DNA of 40,074 bases from Lingula anatina (taxonomy: Eukaryota > Brachiopoda > Lingulata > Lingulida > Lingulidae): contig NW_019775459.1 of assembly GCF_001039355.2 (NCBI RefSeq), forward strand, positions 2,375 to 42,448, given 5' to 3'. Every line of letters begins with the position of its first letter. Within the stretch, counting starts at the first letter, position 1. Shown here piece after piece: positions 20,562-30,207 of this stretch. A program made the translations under genes and the position numbers. The notes under the pieces are model-generated. The model was not told where the DNA came from, searched no databases, and saw nothing but the letters and a program-made list of their open reading frames with translations.

Positions 20562-22024
20562 ATGGAACAGTACAAATGCGAAGTGTGCGGCGCATCCTTC
20601 GACCGCGTCGATAACCTTAAACGACACCGACTCACCCACACGGAGGAAAAAAATGTAGCATGCCCCGAATGCGGGAAGACTTTTGCTCGTCGAGATAACA
20701 TGAAAAGGCATCTACGCCTCCACCAGGGGACCTCGACGAGTTCGAGCGAAGAACCAGAGGTCTCTTCGGCGGTTAAAAGACCCAGGATTCAAAGGGGGTC
20801 GGGAGCCGCCGACCGCGTCGTCATGCCCGACAATCTTCTACCCCCCGACGTCGACCCGTCGGTTGCCGAAGCGTACGGAAGCCATTGGAACAGCATACGG
20901 ACCAGATCCTCGAGGGGTAACAAACTCCAAGACTGGTACAATATTAGATTAACCACCCTTCAACCCGATGCCCTTCGAGACGACCTGGAGCGGATCTTGG
21001 AAGATCAACGCACGGCGTTCAAGATCAACGTGTCGTACGGTTTTTTCTTAAGAAACAACGAGACCGGGCAGTTAAGGTACTACCACCCCAGCAGCAACAA
21101 CCATTGCTTCTTAGAAGCACCCGCTGTGATCCGCCACCGCCAGGATCTCGACGGTTTCTTCCACAACATTACCGCCAGAGATGTCTTAGAATGTGCTCGA
21201 CAGGAGAGGCCAAATTCGAAGTGGGTGGTAGACACGGTCACCAACGCCACGTTTTACGTAACGAAGTTAAAGGGTCACCCCATCGGGTGCGGGATCGACC
21301 TGCCTTCCTTCGTGCTAAACAACAGGGGTCTGGTTGCCCTGCAAAAAAACAACCGAGGAAAAACGTACCGCGACAATCTCTGCCTCTTTCGGTGCCTCGC
21401 CTTGCACAAAGGTTCATCCGTCAGAGGACTGGAAACAACAACGAAGAAACTGTTTGATAAGTACAGGGAAAGCAAAAGAAAATGCAAACGCAAAGGTTTC
21501 CAAGGCGTGGCGCTCCATCGACTGCACAAGGTAGAAGCCCTCTTCGAGGTAAACATCGTCGTGTACGAACTGCAGCAAAACGAAGACGGGGACGTGTTTG
21601 CAGAACTCGTTCGTCGTTCGACCGGCAAGTACAACGACACCATGTCGCTGAACGTGCACGAAAATCATTTTTCGTACATCAACGACGTGGGCAAATACTG
21701 CCACTCGTTTTGCTGTTCGAGGTGCAGCAAAATGTTCAAAAGCAAACACATGCTCAGTCGTCACGAACGGACCTGCGACGTCCTCGTAGAGCACCGTTTT
21801 CCCGGCAAGGCGTACGCTCCCCAGCCCACCGTATTCGACCTCCTCGAAGACGAGGGCATTTTCGTCCCCGAGGAAGACAGATACTATCGATATCGGGCGA
21901 CTTTCGACATCGAGTGTCTGCTACCCCGTACGGAGGAGCTGCAGCACAGCGAAAAGCTGAGCTTAGAACACGAACATCGTTTCCTCAGCGTCAGCGTGTG
22001 CAGCAACGTGCCTGGTCACACGAT
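20562..22024 (+). CDS. Polinton family-B DNA polymerase, N-terminal part with C2H2 fingers
   Basis: 487 complete codons are readable before the N at 22025. Order: C2H2 finger 1 (Cys6, Cys9, His22, His26); C2H2 finger 2 (Cys34, Cys37, His50, His54); a linker; a conserved block with DNLCLFRCLALH near 270-281 and HENHFSYIND near 365-375; a third Cys/His finger near 384-407; then ATFDIECLLP near 446-455. In the last, Asp449 and Glu451 match the Exo I motif of the proofreading exonuclease. The polymerase palm, with its terminal-protein regions, is missing, so the gene is a 5' fragment here. Known role: protein-primed replication of the element. ATG context is CAACCATGG, and a TATA box lies 50 bases upstream. 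The codons are clearly GC-richer than in the minus-strand genes. Confidence 0.9.
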
Positions 22025-22034
22025 NAAGATTGAA

Positions 22035-22237
22035 GAAATATGAGGTCTCCGCATTCTTTATTCATATAAATTCATATAAATATCAAGTACCAACATTACA
22101 AATAATATACTTTCTGTTACGAGTTCTGCATCTACTTGCTGCTTATGATTTTATTTTCTATTCTACCTCAACTAAATTAAACTTATCGGTCATAGTAAAA
22201 GGATTTATGTGAGATGATGCAAATGAGGAAGGTCACG
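22035..22237 (-). repeat. REP-A fragment
   Basis: Reverse complement of REP-A core around 12285-12435, with a small internal duplication of TTCATATAAA. It ends in AAGGTCACG at 22237, where the Polinton BIR relic begins at CGAACGCC; the two share CG at the joint. Confidence 0.75.
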
Positions 22238-22664
22238 AACGCCCTATTGTAAAGAAGAATATAGGATTCTCAGTTTTCTAAACTGGTCCTTCAAACTTCT
22301 CATCAACCCTATACCTTTAGCCATCAGCGGGTTTTACAGGGACCAAGACGCATCAAATACAGACGACGCTGTGCTTTGTTTTAACTGTCGGGTCAGTCTT
22401 AGAAACTGGGACCCATTGAGAGATGCGGCAGACGTTGAACACGAGCGTCACAATCCGCACTGTACTATGAACACGGTCGGGAAGAGACTTGCCAATCCAC
22501 TAAATGTTCCACTGACGTCCGAAAAGCGACACGAATTAGTGCAGTTGTTTGTCGCCAACAAAAAGAAACCTAACTACACGCCCAGTACAGTGAAAACACT
22601 GTTGAACATAGGCTTTGACGAAGTGCATGGAAATCCTATTCAAAGATCATACAGACTTTTTTAA
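22238..22664 (+). pseudogene. second copy of the Polinton BIR gene, 5' end missing
   Basis: Homologous to the BIR gene at 19925-20403, on the opposite strand. The first roughly 27 codons, including the ATG, are replaced by REP-A sequence, but from 22238 to the stop at 22664 the reading frame is open. It keeps the whole BIR core (C-x2-C-x17-H-x6-C) and the same C-terminal tail ending in a YRLF-type end. The 7 bases missing in the other copy are present here. The surviving frame suggests either recent truncation or some retained use, but there is no obvious start. Confidence 0.75.
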
Positions 22665-22680
22665 AACGTTCATTTGAAAA

Positions 22681-23112
22681 GATGAAAAGACGAGGAGCGG
22701 GTAAGAGTAAGGGACAGACAGATAATTACTTGAATAAAATATTTTACCATCCATCCAATCCCCGCTAGCTTTGGAAGTGCGTTGAAATTATATGAAGCGA
22801 CGCGAAAAGATAAAAAGGAAATAGGACTAAAACATATTAAGGAGTTTTTGTCCAAGCAAGATACGTATACGCTACACGCCAACGTCAGAAAAAGATTTCG
22901 CGTCCTAGTTGGTCGTACAGATCAGCAATGGCAGACGAATTTAGCTGACGTCGGCAAAATATCTAAGTGCAACAAGGTTTATAAGTACTTTTTTTACCGT
23001 GATTGATATATTTTCAAAATTTGCATGGGCTGTTGCCATCAAAACAAAAAATAAATGCTGATAGTGTTTTAGTAGCGCTTTAAAAAAATCACAATTATAA
23101 GTCGAAGGTCGA
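22681..23112 (+). pseudogene. decayed Polinton integrase fragment
   Basis: Begins with the same GAAAAG-ATG-AA(A/G)AGACG context as the intact integrase and matches it through the first catalytic Asp region and the IDIFSKFAWAVAIKTK stretch. Frameshifts are visible: an extra C in the AATCCCCGC stretch (about 22765), an extra T in the TACTTTTTTTACC stretch (about 22990) and another near 23052. Homology fades around 23112, where RepB begins. The central and C-terminal parts, including the second catalytic Asp, the Glu and the chromodomain, are absent. Confidence 0.85.
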
Positions 23113-23521
23113 GAATCAGTGTTTCTGATAATGAAGTAAATGTTGATCAAAACTTGTACCCATGTCGTGAGTTATGAACCACCTGTCACCCTAATTTTGT
23201 TATTATGAAAATGTAGCGTTTTGCCGCATGCATAGTCGGGAAAGTAGACGTGCATGCCTAACAGAGTCATTCAAAGGAGCGACCGAGGGTAGACAGAGCA
23301 GGGGACACTATGGTCGCATATCCAACTCGTTGTATTACGTGTGAGCAGAATAAAATTCCTTCACAGAAAAAATGTAGTTGTTGTTAAGTATATTGTGACG
23401 CGTAGTTGCTGTCCATAAAACTCAACATATGGTGCAGTTTACAGTGACTGAATTATTGCACAGTTTTATAAGTATGTTCTTATTAGACATACAAATATTG
23501 AAATAAAAAACCATAAACTGA
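23086..23521 (+). repeat. RepB direct repeat, copy 1
   Basis: About 430 bases matching 24475-24894 in the same direction, from AAAATCACAATTAT to ACCATAAACTGA. It overlaps the ragged end of the integrase relic. It does not begin with TG or end with CA, so it is not a normal LTR. Confidence 0.8.
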
Positions 23522-23595
23522 AGTCACTAATTAAATCTACACTGAGCGTTTCAAAGTTCACTTTTTGTAAAAACCCAAATTAAAAAAAAAGTAAT

Positions 23596-24328
23596 ATGTC
23601 TAGTTTAGGGGACTCATTTTATTCTCGGGATGTCGAATATGGTGAACTACTTGGAGCAGCAGAAAAGAGGGGGTCATCTCCAGACGACAGTTTAAAATTG
23701 AGTCAAATTACATTCAGTCAACAGCAAACTGTCAAAACACCAGGTTTGTATACCAACCATTCTGGTGGGGTCAATGGGAGTGACATGTATTGGCAGAAAA
23801 TGAGTAACAAGTATAATGTCAAGACAGTTGTGTATTCATTCCCAGGCCACATTACAAGCAAGCCTTATAGAAAAGTTCTGAATAAAAAGGAACTGAAAGA
23901 TTCTAATGCGCATTTGTTCAAAGCCAACATATCACTGCGCAGAGGATTTCCCACAGACAAGACTTTTGTCGACAGTTTACTTCAACGTAACTGGTATCAG
24001 GTGAAAAATTCCGATGCTGTTTTTTGCTGTGGGAAAAGTTGCCAGGAACAAAATGGTGGACGGGGGAACAGGATGGGCAGTGCAACTGGCAGTGGACAGT
24101 AATAAACCCGTCTATGTTTTTGATTCTTTTAAAAATGAGAGGACTGGGGTGGAGGAAGGGTCATGTCAATGGTACAAGTATGATTATGTGAGAAGAATGT
24201 TTAATTTATATTCAGGTGTGCCAGGACTCACACATGATTTCGCCGGGGTTGCAGGAACTCGTACTTTGACAGATAAAGGAAAAAGTGCCATAGAAAAAGT
24301 ATTTGAAAGAACCTTTAAACGTATATGA
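23596..24328 (+). pseudogene. SLOG/DprA-like Rossmann-fold protein gene, copy 1, one frameshift
   Basis: Opens at ATG 23596; the frame shifts near 24018-24024, where six T stand against five in copy 2, and continues to TGA at 24328. Together about 243 codons. Visible motifs: NHSGG-x-NGSD near residues 52-60; a conserved RNW-x-QVKNS-x-AVF stretch; GGTGW-x-VQLAVDSNKPV-x-VFD near 160-180. A GG-x-x-G(S/A)D loop plus a late GGTG loop is typical of SLOG-superfamily nucleotide-binding proteins (DprA, LOG, the TRPM N-terminus). That is a fold inference; no substrate is known. The gene lies between two RepB repeats and is followed directly by a REP-A fragment. Copy 2 (26173-26867) is intact at this frameshift. 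Confidence 0.65.
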
Positions 24329-24334
24329 AGATTT

Positions 24335-24470
24335 TCTGCTGCTTATGATTTTATTTTCTATTCTATTGCAACTAAATTAAACTTATCGGTCATATTAAAA
24401 GGATTTATGTGTGATTTACAATTCAAAATTCACTTTTTTTTTGTAAAATGTATACAGATAATCAAAGAAC
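24335..24470 (-). repeat. REP-A fragment after SLOG copy 1
   Basis: 24342-24412 matches the reverse complement of REP-A near 12297-12350. After a gap the match picks up again near 12160-12195 (ATTCAAAATTC, then TTTTGTAAAA), so an internal piece is missing. Same orientation as the fragments at 22035 and 26872. Confidence 0.65.
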
Positions 24471-24474
24471 AGGG

Positions 24475-24894
24475 AAAATCACAATTATCAGTCGAGAATC
24501 AGTGTTTCTAATAATGGAGTAAATGTTGATCGAAACTTGCACCCATGGCGTGAGTTATGAACCACCTGTCACCCTAATTTTGTCAGTATGAAAATGTAGC
24601 GTTTTGCCGCATGCATAGTCGAGAAAGCAGACTTGTAGGACTAACAGAGTCATTCAAAGGAGCGACTGAGGGTAGACAGAGCAGGGGACACTGTGGTCGC
24701 ATATCCAACTCGTTGTTTTACGTGTGAGCAGAATAAAATTCCTTTCGCATAAAAAATATTGTTGTTGTAAAGTATATTGTGACGCGTAGTTGCTGTCCAT
24801 AAAACTCAACCTATGGCGCAGTGACTGAATTGCGCCGTTTTATAAATATGTTGTTATTAAACATACAAATATTGAAATAAATAACCATAAGCTG
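24475..24894 (+). repeat. RepB direct repeat, copy 2
   Basis: Second copy of the repeat at 23086-23521. It is somewhat diverged, with several small indels. Together the two bracket SLOG copy 1. Confidence 0.8.
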
Positions 24895-25935
24895 ATTTAT
24901 TGATGCAAAAGAACGACCAAATGGTTAGTAAAAATAATGCATTGTGTCACTAAGATGTGATGACATTGTAAAAAAATGTCCGTGTTCTACCTTGTCAATA
25001 AACAATTTTCGCCATTCATTATTGTTAAACAGCAGTGTACCAGCTGACTGCTTTGCCCGTTCAAATATAGTATTCATTTCACCTCAACACTAAATACTTT
25101 TGATAAGTGCAAATCCACTTGACAGACGCGTGTATACCAGACACTAATTTATTCTGTACATTTGCAAATCCGCTTGACAAACATATGATACCCAGACGTG
25201 TCTGATTATTTCTATGCAAGGACGGAGATTTTTATTCATAATTCCAAAATATTCTACTTGTTACTGATCAGTGATTCTGGACGTGTTAAGCATAGTACCC
25301 GTATGTGCAGGGGACGAGTGTGTGCTTTACCGTTTTTTGTGAAGATCAGTAAAACTTAATTCAAGAGTAGTTCACACTTATCAGATATATAATACACGCA
25401 GTACAATTACTTGTGTGGAACCTAGACTTTGAAATAAATTAAATCATACATGATTCCGTGGGGTTAAACTAGCACCGTAGGAGCTTTGATCAGCCGAGGA
25501 CTAGTCGTAGTAGCGTACGAGATTAAAAAAGTAGTGAGCAATAGATTCCTTAGTCCTCGTAACTCAGAACTGTCATCATTAGAATTACCTACAGAATGTT
25601 TCAAGCATAGTACATAACACTGGTGCAGTGGAGACTGATGTTTGAAGTGAATTATAGCAACCATAAGGCATTGCGAATCTTTGGCGAAATAAAATGGCTC
25701 TGCAATTCTTTCAGCAAAACATGATGACTTTGGAGTTTTTCTTCAAATAATCATATAATAAAACATTTTAAACTTGGCCTTTGAATAAAGAAAAAAAATT
25801 CCAAATCCGTGACTCAACGATAAGACAGTGGCCATCTTTGGTCTATCTCAACCCATTGTTCATCGCATTCCAATCCCCAGTGGTCATTTATACACCTCAG
25901 GTTTAGTGCAGGTGCACAAAAAAAAAAAAAAACGA
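24895..25935. other. mosaic repeat-derived stretch
   Basis: No clear gene apart from a doubtful 50-codon frame. It has two related short stretches, GCAAATCCACTTGACAGACG near 25109 and GCAAATCCGCTTGACAAACA near 25165, that recur loosely at 28330-28400. Part of the 159-bp satellite occurs at 25670-25770 (GGCTCTGCAATTCTTTCAGC). A poly-A run (about 25917-25932) ends it just before REP-A copy 3. Confidence 0.5.
24925..25077 (-). CDS. doubtful 50-codon open frame
   Basis: ATG at 25077 to TAA at 24925. The residue mix looks more protein-like than its surroundings (FERAKQSAGTLLF, then NNNEWRKLFIDKVEHG). It may be an exon of a mobile-element gene, with an acceptor or donor I cannot place. I do not recognise it. 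Confidence 0.2.
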   Translation of the reverse strand: MNTIFERAKQSAGTLLFNNNEWRKLFIDKVEHGHFFTMSSHLSDTMHYFY

Positions 25936-26019
25936 TGATCCCAAGTCTATCTCGTTCAGTAAATACTCTGCACACTGACAGCCGTGCTAAAGGAAATCAT
26001 TTCCCCTAGGTAAATACAA
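25936..26019 (-). repeat. REP-A copy 3, left part
   Basis: Reverse complement of REP-A at about 12640-12725 (TGATCCCAAGTCTATCTCG to TAGGTAAATACAAT). It resumes at 26872, so an insert of about 850 bp carrying SLOG copy 2 splits it. Confidence 0.75.
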
Positions 26020-26172
26020 TATTGCTCTGTGTCTACGTTGGAAATTTCATTCCAGCTAAACATTTCATACGGCCATTCATTTTTCCAGGCAATAACCGAT
26101 TATCATCACATATTCCAGGCTGTGTTAACATTTTTATTCACACTGCAAAGTCTAGTTCATTTCATTCTCAGG

Positions 26173-26867
26173 ATGTCGAATACAAAGAACTGCTTAGAGC
26201 TGCAGAAGGACGGGGGTCATCTCCAGACGACAGTTAAAATTTGACTCAAAGTATATTCATTCAACAGCAAACTGTCAACACACCAGCTTTGTATGTCAAC
26301 CATTCTGGTGGGGCCAACGGGAGTGACATGTATCGGCAGAAAATGAGTGACAGGTATAATGTCAAGACAGTTGTGTATTCATTCCCAGGCCACGCTACAA
26401 ACAATCCTTATAGAAAAGTTCTGAATAAAAATGAACTAAATGATTCTAATGTGCACTTGTTAAAAGCCAACGTTTCACTACGCAGACGATTTCCCACGGG
26501 CAAAACTTTTGTTGACCGTTTACTTCAACGTAACTGGTATCAGGTGAAAAATTCCAATGCTGTTTTTGCTGTGGGAAAAATTGTCGGGAACAAAATGGTG
26601 GATGGGGGAACAGGATGGACAGTGCAACTGGCAGTAGACAGTAATAAACCCGTCTTTGTTTTTGATTCTTTTAAAAATGATGGGACTGGGAGAGAGGAAG
26701 GATCATGTCAATGGTACAAGTATGATGATGTAAGAAGAATGTTTAAATTATATCCAGGTGTGCCAGAACTCACACATGATTTCGCCGGGGTTGGCACTCG
26801 TGCTTTGACGGATAAAGGAAAAATTGCCATAGAGAAAGTCTTTGAAAGAACCTTTAAATGTATATGA
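26173..26867 (+). pseudogene. SLOG/DprA-like Rossmann-fold protein gene, copy 2, one in-frame stop
   Basis: Homologous to copy 1 throughout. The frame conserved with copy 1 (DVEY-x-ELL-x-AAE) runs from about 26173. It meets an in-frame TAA at 26235-26237, made by a T lost and a T gained a few bases apart compared with copy 1. From 26238 to TGA at 26867 it is uninterrupted, about 208 codons. Motifs: NHSGGANGSD, RNWYQVKNSNAVFAVG and GGTGWTVQLAVDSNKPVFVFD-type loops, all in one frame, so the Rossmann-like domain is complete. Translation from a downstream ATG, such as the Met of GSDMY, would lose the first loop. The unit (about 26020-26872) interrupts REP-A copy 3. A TTCATTCTCAG just upstream resembles a splice acceptor. 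No function is known. Confidence 0.65.
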
Positions 26868-26871
26868 AATT

Positions 26872-27690
26872 TTTTTTTGTTTAAATTGTGAATGTTGTCC
26901 AGGCATGTCCCCATTTTACTCGAATAATGCAGAAAGCTGGTCAGCAAACATATACAACCAGTACCATTCAAAGTGTCACCATTGTGGTGTATAGAAGCAT
27001 GTGACGATCTTCCACTTTAGTTGCTACGCGAAGTAGAAAGCACAGTACATTTTTCGTTCTTCGTGTCAGTCTACAAAGGTCTCCGCATTCTTTATTCATA
27101 TAAATATCAATTACCAACATTACACATATTATATTTTCTGTTATGAATTCTACATGTTTGATTTTATTTTCTATTATACTACAACTAAATTAAACTTATA
27201 GGTCATAGTAAAATGATTTATGTGAGATGATGTTCACAACGAATGGCTAAGGTCACGGTAGTGATCAAAAGCTTTGTGAGGTACAGTACTTCGTTTGAAA
27301 AATAAATAAGATTCGTAAGAAATAATAAATTGTGCAATTCAAAATTTGCGTTTTGTAAAAATGCAAAATACCAAAATTCACTTATTGTATGAATTCGTAT
27401 TTTGAGTTTTATATTCGTAACGATTTCAATTTTCATAATTCATAAGATTTTACAATTCTAAAATGCGAAATATATATATTTTTTTATGAGAATTCATAAG
27501 AGTGATTGTGCAGAGAAAAACACATGCATATAGCGCAGAGCAGAATTTACAGATCAAATTTTTGAACGATGTATTAACACGAGTTAAGCAGTACCTAATA
27601 CACCCTGTACATTAAATGTTATTGATATACTCTCAGTCCAGGTATATGAAATCAATTTATTGCATGGCTGGCACAGACCAATTAGGTATG
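26872..27690 (-). repeat. REP-A copy 3, right part
   Basis: Reverse complement of REP-A from about 12635 back to about 11850, including the tract in which the other copies have a 69-codon frame. It ends in GCATGGCTGGCACAGACC near 27681, so only the edge of one 250-bp unit is kept. Confidence 0.8.
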
Positions 27691-27784
27691 TGACAAATAT
27701 CGCAGTGCTGCACTTCTATCTGTGGCATGTTGCTGTGGTATTAACGCCAAGAAATGGGGGTATTTATACGCAACAGAAAGGGTG

Positions 27785-28215
27785 TGACTTTGCAGTTTTT
27801 GTCTTTATTTTAATAACAAATATTAAGATAATTATATAATACATCTTTCAACTCTACTGACTCTGCAATTTTTCAGCAAAACAAACCTTCCAACCCTTTG
27901 CTTGGCAAATATTTATCGGAGAATTATAGGCAACCGAATGACATGACTTTGCAGTTTTTTCCTTCATTTTAATAACAAATATTAAATAATTATATAATAC
28001 ACCTTTCAACTCTACTGACTCTGCAATTTTTCAGCAAAACATAAAGATTAAAACCTTTGCATGTCAAATATTTATCGGGGAATTATAGGCGACAGAATGA
28101 CATGACTTTGCAGTTTTTTCCTTCATTTTAATAGCAAATATTAGAATAATTATATAATACAGCATGACCATCTTTGGTGAAATAAAATGACTCTGCTATT
28201 TTTAAGCAAAACAAG
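27785..28215 (+). repeat. tandem repeat of 159 bp, nearly three units
   Basis: TGACTTTGCAG recurs at 27785, 27944 and 28103, exactly 159 bases apart each time. Units contain TAATTATATAATACA and GACTCTGC(A/T)ATTTTT stretches; the last diverges. A further partial copy lies near 25670-25770. Confidence 0.8.
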
Positions 28216-30207
28216 TCTGCTGCCTTGCCGACTCTATCTGTCTGATTGCTGTCAAATCCGTTTCACACACACTACTTGAGATATTACCTCGCAGGTATCC
28301 AAGTACCTCGTCATTGACATTCGCTTACAAAGGGATATTTGCAAATCCGCCTGCACGTTCTTCAAGTGTTAGTTTGTTGACAAATCCACTTGACCGATAA
28401 GACCCACCCGCCCTCTGCTTGTCGCGTCGTCGGTACCCCGGCCATCAAGTGCATTCGTCATTTGCAACGCCTCATTTACGCTCTAAAAAATTGCATTAAA
28501 AGTATATGGTGCCTCTCGGTTTTGCAGCTTCTGGAACTCCTCTCTTACTACTGAGGTCATATATTCCAGAATAAGCCATTACCACTAATTTATAACTTTA
28601 ATTTTGTTTAATAAGAGCTCATGAAAGATTATTTTAATTTGTTAAATCGTGATCTTATTCTTTTAATATTCAAATAATTGAATAATGTGGGTAAAATTGG
28701 TCTTCCACTTCTTATTTGCATTTTTCCTTTACTACAAAATTATTTTGGAACAGTTGCAGCATTAAAATTTAAAATAAATAGCAATCTGAAAGAAGAATTT
28801 TTCATTATTATTAAATGATGATAGGAATTTTGGATTAAGAGATTAGTTAAATAATGAGTAGTGATATTGTCAGTCAATTTATGTAGAATCTGATAAAATG
28901 ATTGAAAATACTGATTAAATTCTTGGCCTTGCACTGGGCAGTTTCACATTTGTGCCAAGTGCTTTTATTTTGGACTCCATTGTACAGTGGTAAAAATTCT
29001 TCAATTGCCATGAAAGTTTTTAATCAGACTCTGTATGGTGCTGCTATCTGCTGGTGCTATCGGCAACGAATTAGTTTGCCTTTGTTTCTGAGTGAATCTA
29101 CCGTCTAAAATCACTATTTCTGAAAATATGTGCGTTTTGCTGAGGGTAGGCTAGGCAATACACGGCAAACTTCTTAGTACGTGTGTACAACAGAATTTTT
29201 TTAAAAACCCTAGCGATATTGGGTCAGGAGTTGCTTGAAGCATAGCACAGCGTTGCTGTCTATTGGCATCAGGTCGTTAGTTTGTCAATTAATTACGAAT
29301 TACCCACGAATCGCGAACCCATTCATTTTCCTATGGCAATCTAGCAACTCATTAAAAGTGCACGCATGCGCAGTGGGCTAAGCGTGACGTCATGCAGTGC
29401 ATTTCTGGGGATGCCAAACAGTACCAAAATATGCCAAACCATTTGTCTAAAAAGTATGCTTACACAGCAAAAAGTACGTGCTAATTAAAACAGCTTATCA
29501 TGAAAAAGTAAATTTCAATCATCTAAGAATCAGTTTTAATAAAAGAAGACTGTAGATAATAGATGATTAATGCGGAAAATACGGAACCACATGAGGCACA
29601 CCAATATACGTCAACAATTAAAGAATTGTAACATTCTTAAATACCAGGTCCAGAATCTAGTACCGCTGGGAATCCGAGCAATTCAGTATACCAAACATTT
29701 AAAAAAAAGAACTCAAAACATACCTTTTTAGGAAATATTTCGATTAACTCTTAATTGGTTTTATAAATCTTGTATTAATTGCATTTAATTGTATGGAATA
29801 ATAGTTGTTTTACCTAGATTTTATTTATGATATTTCATGTAGTATTATTTATGATATTTTATGTTAAGTCTACTGAACATTTCAAATGGATTTTAGACTT
29901 AAAATAAATTTATTATTTATTATTAATACAATTTTAGTATTCACTACTGGCTACTGCAACACTACTTGCATATAAGGGTGCGTTCACAATGAATATATCG
30001 TACTAGATACTGCACACTAAATCTCTGGAGACTCTCGCTGAATGCAGTCAGATTAACCAAATAACCCACAGACACAGGAGGTTTCCCGTCAATGAAAGAT
30101 CTCCAGTCGTAAGCGTACAGGGTAGTTATGAACATTATATCCATGGATCAAAAAAATCTGCCGTACGGAGACTGGTAAACGCGTGAGATTAAAAGTCACG
30201 TGTCTTC
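28216..30207. other. non-coding stretch downstream of the P450 exons
   Basis: AT-rich; no gene supported. 28330-28400 echoes the GCAAATCC repeat of 25109-25190. 29820-29860 has a short direct repeat of TATTTATGATATTT. 29976 begins GGGTGCGTTCACA like the MITE start at 39090, but I find no matching right end. Confidence 0.45.

Larger units (their letters stand above)
16781..22024. mobile_element. Polinton/Maverick segment, incomplete
   Basis: Hallmarks seen: retroviral-type integrase with chromodomain, double-jelly-roll major capsid protein, penton-like minor capsid protein and the N-terminus of family-B DNA polymerase. Polintons are known as 15-20 kb virus-like elements that also carry an FtsK-like ATPase and an adenovirus-type cysteine protease between terminal inverted repeats; none of these is visible. 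Both sides end exactly at single Ns, so the missing parts may be an assembly loss rather than a real deletion. The segment is GC-richer than its surroundings, most of all in the polymerase gene. Confidence 0.93.

Noticed and set aside
21104-22033. Long frames in other phases within the polymerase gene
   Set aside because: Shadows caused by GC-rich codons; only the main frame has zinc fingers and the Exo I motif.
23086-24894. RepB pair as LTRs of a retroelement
   Set aside because: Ends are not TG...CA, there is no primer-binding site, polypurine tract, gag or reverse transcriptase between them, and one copy overlaps an integrase relic of Polinton type.
29976-30180. Third copy of the Harbinger-like MITE
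   Set aside because: Only the first dozen bases resemble the other copies; no matching right end or flanking duplication was found.
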